64,000 nt of DNA, from contig VXBP01004182.1 of the NCBI GenBank assembly GCA_013400115.1, positions 591,094 to 655,093 on the forward strand, given 5' to 3'. This stretch comes from Rhinopomastus cyanomelas. Its lineage: Eukaryota; Chordata; Aves; Bucerotiformes; Rhinopomastidae. A program made the translations under genes and the position numbers. A model generated the notes under the pieces. The model did no database searches. It was not told the DNA's origin and saw only the letters and a list, made by a program, of their open reading frames with translations. This document shows positions 21,718 through 33,700 of this stretch, one piece after another; the stretch's first letter is position 1; the number at the start of each line of letters is the position of its first letter.

Positions 21718-24700
21718 CTGTTCAAAATAACAACAAAACATCCACTCCATAAGAAAATACAACTCCCTCAATGCTGGTACGTGGGTGCAGAGAGAGGCTG
21801 TAGTCCTCTGCTGAGAGGGCCTGCACCTGGCACCTGGCCCCTGTATCCACAGCAAACAAAGGAGATTATTTGCATGTGTTTAGCTGCTGGCATTCAATCA
21901 GTGTTTGGTGCTGCAAAAGGTCCAGTAAGACCGATGGAAGCAACTAAGCCAAGAGCAGTCAGTGACCAGGCTTGGGCAGAGAGACTGCCACTTGCTGATG
22001 CATCTCGAAGCCACACTGGTGGCTGACTTCAGAAGGGGACACTGGGTATCAAGCTCAAAACCTCCTATTGCTCTGCAGTTCCTTGAACTTGGAAGGATTT
22101 CAATTTTCCCTAGCACTTTACTTTTTACTTCACCAACAGCTTCAAGTTGCTCAGCCCCTTTCCTTTCTCTCTTCAAATGGACACCAGAAACAGGAATTCT
22201 GCAAACTATTCCAGCACTCCATCCAGAAGTCAGTTACTCTTCCGACCACCTAATTCATGCTGTCAGAACACCAAGTGCCTCACCAGATGTGGTTAAAGCT
22301 GCTCTCGTTTGATCGCCAGGGCAGGGAGAGGAAGCTGGTAATTGCTCAACTGCACAAGCACTCAGATTTCAGTAGTCTCAGCAGGAAAACCTCCCAACTT
22401 AAGACAAGTGTCAGCAAAAATAAACCCCAAAGAAAACACCAAAAAACCCACAAACCCCAAAGGGGTGGAGGGGAGAGGAGGAAGGTGAAAGAACAGACTA
22501 ACACATCTGTCTGGACATTCCTGTGTGACTTGATCTAGGGGCTCCTGCTGTTGCAGGGGGATTGGACTGGATGATCTTTCAAGGTGCCTTCCAATCCCTA
22601 CTATTCTATGATTCTGTAACATCAAAGCAAGGACTAGGAACCTAGTTACCTGGCCCTGCATGGCCAGTGCCCTCACTGGCAGTTCAAACTACTCTTGTGC
22701 TCACTTGCTGTCTGTGTTTCCCCCCTGAAAAGGCAGCACATGCACCCTCCCATGACAGCAGAGTGCTATCATCTCTACCTTAATGGCTACAGTGAATCTC
22801 CAGGGCTTTATGCTTGAGTTTCTCAACCCTACCAAGCACTGAACTCCCATCGCTCCCTTAAGCAATTACCTTTGCTGCTGAATTATTTAACTCTCACTGT
22901 GGCTCAAGGAGACCAGCGCTGATACAAGGCCCTCAACAGCAAACTGCATCATCCTTTGAGAACCCAGCAGAAGGGAGACTGGCAAATGGAATATAATGCA
23001 GAAGCTCAGATCCTAGAGAATCCCTTTCCTCTGGTGAAGGGTTCCATTTCCCAGAGGCTCCTCCATTGCTCCTAGCCTGCTTAGGATAAGCAGCAGCAGA
23101 GGTGAGGCTGGTTAAGAAAAAACTCCCTGCTGTACCTGGTCAGGATGGGCAGAGGGGCCATCAACAAGATACACTCTGGTATTTTTTGCAAGAAAAAGGA
23201 CCAGAATCCTAGGATACACTGGATCATAGAATCATTGATGTCTATGCTTCTGGTTGTGGGCACAATTCTGTGCTGCAGTGATTCAGGAACCTGAGGTGTG
23301 GAGATGGAAAGAAAAGCAGAGGCATCAGTGAAGCTCCATGTTTTGCCCTGGAACAGCACCCTGATGCTGTCTGGCTTTGACCCTGCCTGAAGCTGTTCTT
23401 TGTAAACAGTGCCAGAGGCCATGTGCCTGGAACAGAAACCCGAGGAAGGGGTGAGCTTTACTGAGTTTAATTTTTGCTAACGTGGGTAGAGCTCTTCAGC
23501 TTCATTCCTCTGCTACTTCTAGACTCTCTAGAAAATCTAGATGAGGTGTTCAGAGTAGATGTGCTGTCTCCTCTTGCCAGCACATCTGACCTAGGAAGAT
23601 GCACACCCCACAATCTGAAAGAATCTTTACTCCAGCTCCAGACTGCACCTGGCAGTCAAAGCACTGCCTTCATGAAGAACAATCTGTTTCAACCAGAGCA
23701 GACATCTCTTACCTCTTGTCCTGGGTACTGCCACCTGAAGTTCACATCTACACCTGGATCCCCAAGGACTGTGCAGATCACACGAACACTGTCACTGCCT
23801 TCTGCTCTATTAGGTGACGCTGCAATTGTGGCAGAGGGTGGGCCCTTGGGAACTGACAGAAAGACAGTGTTTGGAAGGAGAATTAGTTTCTAAAGTTAAA
23901 TCCACTGGTAAAAACTAAGAGTCAATTTTCACCTCAGTGTGCTTCACACAGTGGGTAAGTGATCACAGAATCATTAGGGATTGGAAGGGACCTCGAAAGA
24001 TCATAGAATCATCATGGCTGGAAAGGACCTCCAGGGTCATCAAGTTCAGCCCTTTCTCCCAGTATCTAACCGCTAGACCATATCCTGAAGCGTCGCATCC
24101 ACTCGTTCCTTAAACACCTCCAGGGATGGTGACATCACCACCTCTCCGGATAATCCATTCCAGTATCTAATCACCCTCTCAGTAAAGAATTTCCTTCTAA
24201 CATCCAGTCTAAACCTCCCCTGACACAACTTGAGACCATTTCCCTTTGTCCTATGATCACTAATTGGAGAGACCAACACCAGCCTTGCTACAACCTCCTT
24301 GAAGGTAGTTGTAGAGGGCAATAAGGTCCCCTCTCAGTCTTCTCTTCTCCAGACTAAACAACCCCAGCTCCCTCAGCCTCTCCTCATAGGGCATGTCCTC
24401 CAGCCCCTTCACCAACTTGGTTGCCCTTCTCTGGACTCGCTCCAGCACCTCAATGCCNNNNNNNNNNNNNNNNNNNNNNNNNNNNNNNNNNNNNNNNNNN
24501 NNNNNNNNNNNNNNNNNNNNNNNNNNNNNNNNNNNNNNNNNNNNNNNNNNNNNNNNNNNNNNNNNNNNNNNNNNNNNNNNNNNNNNNNNNNNNNNNNNNN
24601 NNNNNNNNNNNNNNNNNNNNNNNNNNNNNNNNNNNNNNNNNNNNNNNNNNNNNNNNNNNNNNNNNNNNNNNNNNNNNNNNNNNNNNNNNNNNNNNNNNNN

Positions 24701-27700
24701 NNNNNNNNNNNNNNNNNNNNNNNNNNNNNNNNNNNNNNNNNNNNNNNNNNNNNNNNNNNNNNNNNNNNNNNNNNNNNNNNNNNNNNNNNNNNNNNNNNNN
24801 NNNNNNNNNNNNNNNNNNNNNNNNNNNNNNNNNNNNNNNNNNNNNNNNNNNNNNNNNNNNNNNNNNNNNNNNNNNNNNNNNNNNNNNNNNNNNNNNNNNN
24901 NNNAACCCATGCTGGCTGGGCCTGAGCCCCCTGTTGTCCTGCACTTGCTGTTTGATCACCCCCAAGATGAACTGTTCCATGACCTTCGCTGGTACTGAGG
25001 CCTGCATATGGGGCCCTCAGTTCCTCTGAGAAGGGAGTCACTAATTACAACTAGCCTCCTTTTTTTCTTTTTTGAACAAATCTTGATACATGGGCGAGAA
25101 TGGCTAGCCCTGTGTGACTCCCCCAAGGGACCTTCATCCTCATCATCATTCATTTGTCCCTCCAATTCCAGAGCCCCATACCTGTTGTGCAAGGGCAACC
25201 AGGAAGGGGANTCCCCTCTGTCAGCTAGAAGCCTCTAGCAAAAACAGCCTGCCCTGCTCCCAGTCCAGCACAGAGCCACAAAAATGATGAAGAGAGTGGA
25301 GCATCTCCCTGATAAGAAATGGCTGAGGGAGCTGGGTGTCTTTATTTTGGAGGAGACCGAGGGGTGACCTCATTAATTTTTATGAATATGTGAAGGGTGA
25401 GTGTCAGGAAGATGGAGCCAGGCTCTGCTCAGTGGCACCCAACGACAGGGCAAGGGGCAACAGGTGTGAGCTGGAACACAGGAGGTTCCACATCAATATG
25501 AGAAGGAACTTCTTCCCAGTGAGGGTGACAGAAGCACTGGAACAGGCTGCCCAGTGGGGGTTATGGAGTCTCCTTCTCACATCTTTGCTGTGGTGGGGAG
25601 ACTGGACTGGATGATCTTTCAAGGTCCCTTCCAATCCCTAATGTTCTGTGATTCTGTGAGCTATCCCCTCTCCACTGGGAAATGGCTAGAATCTAAACCT
25701 TCAACATTTTACCACCCACACTTTTGATCAATCATGATTACATTGTTTTACTTCTCTAAACAAACAAAAAAGTTGCCTAAACAATGGCAGCAGCAGGTAG
25801 AATAAACTGAGTGAGCATAGTAAGACATGGAAAACTGCACCTTACCTTCTGCATACAGCAGGTGATACTTGATGGAAATCTGAGGTGCTCCCTCTGACTC
25901 TGCTTTGCAATAGACAATACCTTTATGATCAGAAGTAGGGTGCTGGTAGACAAAACCCTTCTTCACATCATAAATTACATCAGTTCCATCTGCTTCAATT
26001 TCTTCTGCTGGAAATTCCCTGTGTAGAGTTACTTTTGCTGAAGGAGTGGTAACACGGCATGGGATGACTGCAGGTTTGTCTGGGTTCAGGTAGACAATCT
26101 CAAAATAACTTGGAGTGGGTACAAAAAGCTCCTCTTTATCTGTGTAGAGGAGTTAATATAGTTAGAACAACATTTGTGTCTTTGTTTAATGGAAAGAACA
26201 CGCAGTTGCCTATGATAAAATAGTAATGTGCATCATTAAAATTTAACCCAAAGTGCTCTGCTGTAAATACACACATGAACAAAAACATTAAGCATCTTTA
26301 CTAACCACTAAGTATTTACACAGCTTGCATTAAAAACATGAAATCCAAATGAAACCAAAAGTATTCTTCACTATAATTTTAAAAATAAAATTTAATCTTG
26401 AAATCTTAGTTCCTGGAATCTTAATTCTGGGAATTTGGAGTTACTTTGTAATAGATTTCCAGATAATCATCTGACCTTAATTCTGTTTACTCACCCACTT
26501 TTAAAGGTGTCCTAGGTTTGGAAAAGTAAGGCTTTTGTATCACCTTCCCCTTCCTTTCTTTTCCCAAAAATATCTTAGGAGGCAGAAAGAAACCCAGAAC
26601 CCCAGGCAGCACTTAGCTGCTGCTTGGGTCTAGCTACTCTTTTCCTTAATGCAGGCTGTCTGCAAAGACAAAACCCTCCATCTCCTCGCAGTGAAGGCAC
26701 CCAGGAGACCCAGGTTGGGGGGCTTTGGAATGGGGGGGTTGTGGTCAGCTTAGATGGGAGCGCCAGGGGTGTTTTCCATCTACCCTGCAACCTGATAAAA
26801 GAGACTGCACAGGGGTGACCTCGTCCCTTTTTTTCCCCTCTCCAGGAGCTCTGTCGTCTCCCCACCAACCCCATTCCAGGTGGACTGGGGTCAGACACAG
26901 TGGGAACGCCATGCCCGCCAGCCCGGTAAAGCAATGGCATTATGACGGAGGTTTCTGTTGGTGTGTTTTCACTTGCTTGGGCTCTTCTTCTCTCTGTACA
27001 CAGTTACAGATTTAATAAACCTCTTTTGTTTCTCTAACCCTAACCTCGCCACCTTTCCTTCTGTTTGTGGTTGGTTTGAACCTTTGATAAAAAGGCTAAC
27101 ACACAAAAAACCCACCAGCACCATTTCATAGACGTGACTTTGGGCAAACTGACACTGAATTACACAGTGCTTTGAGAAGGGCAGTGCTTCCATTCTTGGC
27201 ATGACTGCTAGAAACACAGAGCTAAAATTCCTCTTTCTAGCACGAGCATTTACTTAGCAACTGGAGTGACAAATTCATTGCAGCCTTTCTGAAGGAGTGT
27301 ATCCTCAGAACGTTAAAGCGCTTCTGATAAAGGGCTTCCACAGACTCTCGAGGTTTAATTTAGCTCCAAAACATATCCCAAACAATCCTATTTTAGTGGG
27401 CTTTTTTAAAATACTTGTTAGCCAAGAATGCTTTAGCTCTTATCAGACAGAGAAGGGTGTTTTACTTTCGAATTTGTTTCATGAGAAGAACAACTTAACC
27501 ATTTGATTGCAGGTCTGCTGTACCAAGTAGCTGTAGACTGTGCAGTTACCTCCTATGACCCCTCCCATGCAAGGTTAGGGACATAGTCAACCTCAAGCTC
27601 TGCGGGAAGGGAAAAGTCCATGTGGCCATCTGAATGTCAGGACAAAATGAATCTTTGGCACAGACTTGTTTTCTTTATACACTTTCAAAAATCAATCATA

Positions 27701-30700
27701 AAAATTCGTCTTAAATGAATTTAAAAATGCACCTTTTCCAAGGTACATGGATCCCTTTGCACTGTTTTAGGTGCACACTTTGCCTGGCCCACAGCGAAAA
27801 CAGACTCATAAATCACACTAAGCAAGTAATTTGCTGCTCACCGCACCGCCTTCCTTAACACCCACTCAGAAAGATGGAATACAAAGAAAACTCTGGACAG
27901 TGAAATCAGTGATGCAGCTTTATTCCTGTCTCACTAGCAAATATATTTCCACTAATAATCCCCCAGTGGGTTAATTACCTGTGAAGAAGATGTACGTAGA
28001 ACCTGTCCTGGTCTCATCCTTCCTGCATTTGTTATCGTTGCACAGCTGAAGCCAGCAGCTGTATTCACCAGTGTCTGCTGCAGTGGAGTTGGTGAGGATC
28101 AGCTGACTGTACCTGTCAAGCTGCTTTATACTGGGGAGAAGAAAAACAAAAGGCACAGATAGCACAGACCTACCTCCTAGTACATTTCTGTCAGCTCACA
28201 TTTGCTCTTGACTCTTCCTCCTTAGTCTGCAGCTGATCCAGCTTTTCTTTCAGAGCTATGCTAGAACTTCCCCTGTTGCTCTGTCAAAGCCCTGCTTACA
28301 GGAGTAGTTTAGCGATGGCAGCTACACACAGGCACTTGCAAGATTGCCTTGTTCTGTCCATTCCTAGATTCCTGTGACTGTTGTAGAGGAGTCAGTGTTG
28401 GGGCCATCGCTGTTTAAAATCTTAAGTGATGATCTGGACGAGAAGATTGAGTGCACAGCTCCCACACTCACCTGTGAGTTCTCCAAATATTAATTGTCTT
28501 CCTATTTCTTCTTATTAACATGACAGTACTCTGTCAGGCCTGACTGAATAGTTTATTTCTGGGATTAGCATGCTGTGAAAACCCCTTATTCTCGAAAAAA
28601 CGTTGTCATTGTGTAACAGCAGTACTGCAGCTATAACTGACTGTGCCCCTCTGCTCTCAATCCTGTTTATGTCTCCATTGCGGGAAAAGTATGCGCTCAG
28701 AGCGGCAACTGATTCCACCTAAACTCATTTCCCAGAATTTCTGACTCCCTGGGTCAGATTCCACCTAATCTTTAGGTGGTCACTGATTCTACCTTAAACT
28801 CAATTGCCAGAATTTCTGACTCTCTGGGTCAGTTTGCACTTCTACTAGCAACAGTAAGTAACAAACAGGTAATACAACATTCAGCCTCTAGTCTACACCA
28901 GTAGCTTAGAAATTAAACACACTCCCCAACCAGGGCTTTTCCATTAAAGTCCCCAGACTCCATCAGTGCACTCACACACCACTGGGCAGTGCTGAGGCTG
29001 CCTAAGGAAAACTGGCAAATCCTGTTTCACACTCACTAATGCATTTGTCCTACACAACCTGGTCTGATACCACTTTTAGCAACCATGTGATTATGGCGCA
29101 GTAGCACTTTCATTTTTAATACATACAGAATCACAGAACACAGAATCACAGAACATAAGGGACCTTGAAAGATCATCCAGTCCAATCCCCCTGCCACAGC
29201 AGGATCCCCTAGATCCAGTCGCACAGGAACATGGCCAGGCAGGTTTTAAACATCTCCAGAGGAGACTCCACAACCCCCCTGGGCAGCCCATTCCAGTGCT
29301 CTGTCACCCTCACTGTGAAGAAGTTCCTTCTCATTTTGATGAGGAACCTCTTATGTTCCAGCTTAACGCACTACCTTGCACTATTTATCAGGCTTTGGAT
29401 AAGCTTTGAGAGATACCTATTCATGCAAGACATTTCTTCCCAACAGAAAGAAAAGAGAAAGCCAAGACATGTCCTGTTCTGCATTATCATCATCATCATT
29501 TAGTTTCACATTTCACATTTCCTAGGCTGCATGACCACATCGGCATAAAATGTTTTGCAAGTATCCAGTACTAAATGTCAGTATTACAGAGAAACCATTA
29601 TGCCAGAACATTTTTTGCCTTGAAATCCCAGTAGCTGGAAAAATAACATCAGAGTTAATTAATTATTGTACAGTGTGTTCTACTCAACTGAGAACAAGCT
29701 ATCCAATAATCGATGGAAATAGCCTACTGAGATAGTCATCCACAAACACGCACCAACAGAACCTCGCAACAGAGAGCAGAAGGGTTGTGGCTTGTGACAT
29801 GACCATACTAAGCAGACAAAACAGGTCGCATAAATAAGGTATAAAAAGAAAATCATGTAGCAGACTAGTACTTCCAGGATAACTTTAATTTCTCTACTAT
29901 TTTAGATGCAGGGAAATCTAATTTGGAAGCAAAAACTTTGTTGTCTTCTGCATATTACTTAGAAAAAATGTTGTGTATACAGATATTTCAAGAGTGTCTG
30001 AAGAAACTAGAAAACTATTCCAAAATCATCTTCCACACACTCATCTTTTACTCAAAGTTCAAAAGACCTTTGCCACAAAAACTATGCGAAGTTGGGAAGC
30101 TAAAACAGAAAGACTGACTCAAACAGCATCTAGTAAACTCAAGCAGCTGCATTCACACTGACAAGAGAGGGCCTTATCTTAAATACAAGCTCACTAGGAG
30201 AAGAAAATAAAATCTTCCTGTTGCACACAAGAAGAAAATCCCCATACTTTCAGACTACAGAGCACATGGAACAAAATGAAACTCAGTTGTACACACCAGC
30301 ACTCTGACATCCCACTAAGCCAGCAGGAGCCTGCATTGAGTGCAAGTAGTTTAATTGCATCCCTCTCTGGTTTTGATCTGCTTCATACACTGCAGATGCA
30401 GTCCCTGGTTGAGCCTAATCACTGCTCTGTTATGCAGTTTTACAAAACAAGGTTCCAGCCCTTCTAGAGGGGCATGAGGCACCTTTGGCTGTTAATACTA
30501 TCAGGATTTTTGGCCAGTTCAGCCAGTACACAAAATTTTCAGACAAAACGTTATGTGCAGGGTGTATTTATGCTGCTTAAGGCAAGAGAGCACTGCAGAT
30601 AATGAGCTAGGGCTGAAGCAAGCTCAGGAGCCAAGTCTGCAGGATTCCAGCTTTCTCCCTAGAGCTACATCACACTCTGCACTCTCTGAAGCTCTAAGCA

Positions 30701-33700
30701 CATAATTTCAGTGTGTACTGTTACTTATTCCAGTTGGGATACTGGAACGAGAGGATTCCTTCTCTGGCTCAACAAAAAAAAGAATCCTCCTCGTCCTTCC
30801 ACTCAGCATCTTTTCCTCCCCTGATGTGATGATTTCAGTCTGTGTTCACAGCTACTATTAAACAGTGAGACTGCAGTAGAGCAAACACACACGTTTTATT
30901 TGCCGTACCGACATGTCCAGAGAAAGCACAGGGGGTTTTTTGCTACAGAAATGGCTGTTCCTTCTTTAAGAAGTAATATTGTCCTCCATGCTGCTGTATT
31001 CTCCTCACCACATGGGTGAGTTAAAAACATGGCAAGCACAGCATGGAGACACAACATCTGGCTTTTATCCCCACTTCTTTTTGCAACCACCCATAGGAAA
31101 TATATGACGTGCTTGCTCAACGTAACTAGCTGTTGTGCAAACAAAACCACCCTCTTCTCAGAATTACAGGCAGGAATTAGAATCACAGAACATTAGGGAT
31201 TGGAAGGGACCTCGAAAGATCATCTAGTCCAATCCCCCCGCCACAGTAGGATCACATAGATCCAGTCACACAGGAACACATCCAGGTGGGTTTTAAATGT
31301 CTCCAGAGGAGACTCCACAACCCCCCTGGGCAGCCCATTTCAGTGCTCTGTCACCCTCACCACCAAGAAGTTCATTCTCATATTGATGTGGAACCTTCTG
31401 TGTTCCAGCTGACACCCACTGCCGCCTTGTCCTAGCACTAGATACCACTGAGCAGAGCCTGGCTCCACCCTCCTGACACCCACCCTTCACATATTTATAA
31501 ACATTAATGAAGTCAATGGCCAGGCCTGTTCTGCAGCCAGTAGTCGCCACCTACTGGAATAAATCCAGCTAAAACGTTGTTTGTACAACAGAAACAGCAG
31601 CCACATCTTTTGAGAGACAGCACTGTGAAAAGCCCTCAGCCGAAACGGGCTTGCTGCTGTAACTTTCTGTGACGGGAGCCTTGCACTAGCTACAGAGATG
31701 TATTCAGCCACGGCATCTCTTGAACAACTCAGCCTTCAGGGGACAAGCAAATAAATACTGAGAGAACCCAAGACAAACAAAAACATGGGGTTGCTGGGTG
31801 GGGCAGAGAAAGGAAGAGTTCTCAGCCCTCTTCCTGCTCTAGCAACTACTTAAATGGTTTCCATGAAGACAGAGGGAAAAGCCTTCCTAAACCCAAGTTG
31901 ACGCTGCTTCTAGGTGAAAGATGTAGGTGTGAGCCTCTGCAATGAAACTAATCTTAAGTATCTCAGGCAGTAGCTACATCAGAACTACTGCAGCCCACCT
32001 GGAGCAGGTCTCTGTAGAGCAAGGGTGCTGGCAGTGAGTAGCTGACATCCACACACGTATTTTGAGAGTTTTCCTTTGGACTAGTGCTAAGGTGGATCCT
32101 GGTGAGTGGCTGGAATGCACTGATGGATCCTACTGGATCACATCTTCTATTCTAGACTCACGTGAGGGAAATCCAGTTCACATGCTACAAGACAATTCCA
32201 CAGTACAAATCACAGGGCAGTCAGTGACTGGTTGCAACTGCAAGATAAACATTGTTTTTTGTCTGACATTAGAAACAACTAGATGTTCTGCAATCAAACA
32301 AACAAAACTACACAACAGTGTCGAAAGTTGTAGGACAAAAGCTCTGGATTTCCACAAATAGAAAACAGCTTACCTGAGCCTGGAGTCTTTGAAGGTGTCT
32401 AAGTATGAAGGGTAGTTCCAAGTCACATTGCTCCCTTTACATCGCAGTTCTATACTCTCTCCTGCAGACAGGCTCAAGGTAGGAGCCAGTTTCTGGAAAC
32501 GGCCTTTATCCATCACCAGTGTCAGTATGGACTGGGACTTCAAAGAAGGGTCACCAGATTCCCTCTCCTTTATTTTGGGGGTTTTGGGTTTAGCCTTTTT
32601 GTTAACAGGCTTAATTTTGTTTTCCCCGGGTTCTTTTGGACGTTTATTCTTTGCATGCTGCCCAATACCTAGGAAAATAAAGAAAATAAGGCGGTGTAAC
32701 TGATGGGGAAGGCATTATACACTCCTTTTAAAACAACAATAATTGCCTGGGTTTCAATAGTGACAAGTGTCCGGTCCTGCATTTCGGTCACAACAATCTC
32801 CTGCAGCACTACAGGCAGAGGGCAGGGTGGCGGAAGAACAGTCTGGCAGAGAGGGACCTGGGGGTTCTAATTGACAGGCAGCTGCATCTGAGCCAGCAGG
32901 GTGCCCAGGTGGTGAAGAAGGCAAATGGCATCCTGGCCTGGATTAGAAACTGTGTGGCCAGCAGGAGTAGGGAGGTGACTGATCCCTGTACTCAGCACGG
33001 GGGAGGCTGCACCTTGAGTACTGGGTCCAGTTTTGGGCACCTCAGTACAACGGAGACATCGAGGGCCTGGAGAATCAGTCAGCCTCAACTGAGTCCAACC
33101 ATCAACCCTATTCTACAAGTTCACCCCTAAGCCAGATCCCCCCCAACACTACATCTAAGAGGTTTGTGAACACATTCAGGGATGAGGCCAATCACCTCCC
33201 TACTCCTGCTGGAAGTGATCTAATTCATCACTTCTCTGAAACAACCTTTATTTTGACATCCAGAACAAAACAGAATGGCAATCAGACCTGCTACAGACAA
33301 TGGGATGCCCAGCTGCCTTTAAAAACAAAACATCCCAAATTGTGCTCTTCCCCACCTGACACTTTGCCTTTAAGAAATAGTTAGGCTCCTCTTTGAAAGC
33401 TTTCCAATTTTCAGTGCCAGAAGCCTGGCTTTCATTTTCTCTAGATGAGGTTTTTCCTTTCCGCACAAGCTCCCTCTGTCTCACAATTCTGTAGTTCACA
33501 TTGAGTCTGAGCACTTTCCTCTCGTAGCATATCTCAGCTACACAGCAGGACTTCTGTCTGTCTGACCTTGTATTTCCCTGTAGGTTAGGAGTCTTTCAGG
33601 AAACACCATGAGAGGAGCTTTTATCTACCCACAAACTAACACTAGTTTCGCCTCTCTGCCGCACATCCCCCAGAAGTGAGTTTCCAAGCAAACTCTGACC

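Larger units (their letters stand above)
28131..32373 (-). other. PDGFRL: PDGFRL intron
   Basis: Between exons 2 and 3. Contains a CR1 reverse-transcriptase remnant, CR1 copies at 29126 and 31180, and the 74-bp tandem duplication. Positions 29370-31170 hold nothing I recognise. Confidence 0.8.

Noticed and set aside
24260..25041. Long ORFs crossing 24458-24903 and 59733-60267
   Set aside because: They consist of N runs read through as unknown residues.
27030..27050. ctaaccctaacc, resembling telomeric repeat
   Set aside because: Only two units and inside the tail of the LTR-like element; not an interstitial telomere array.
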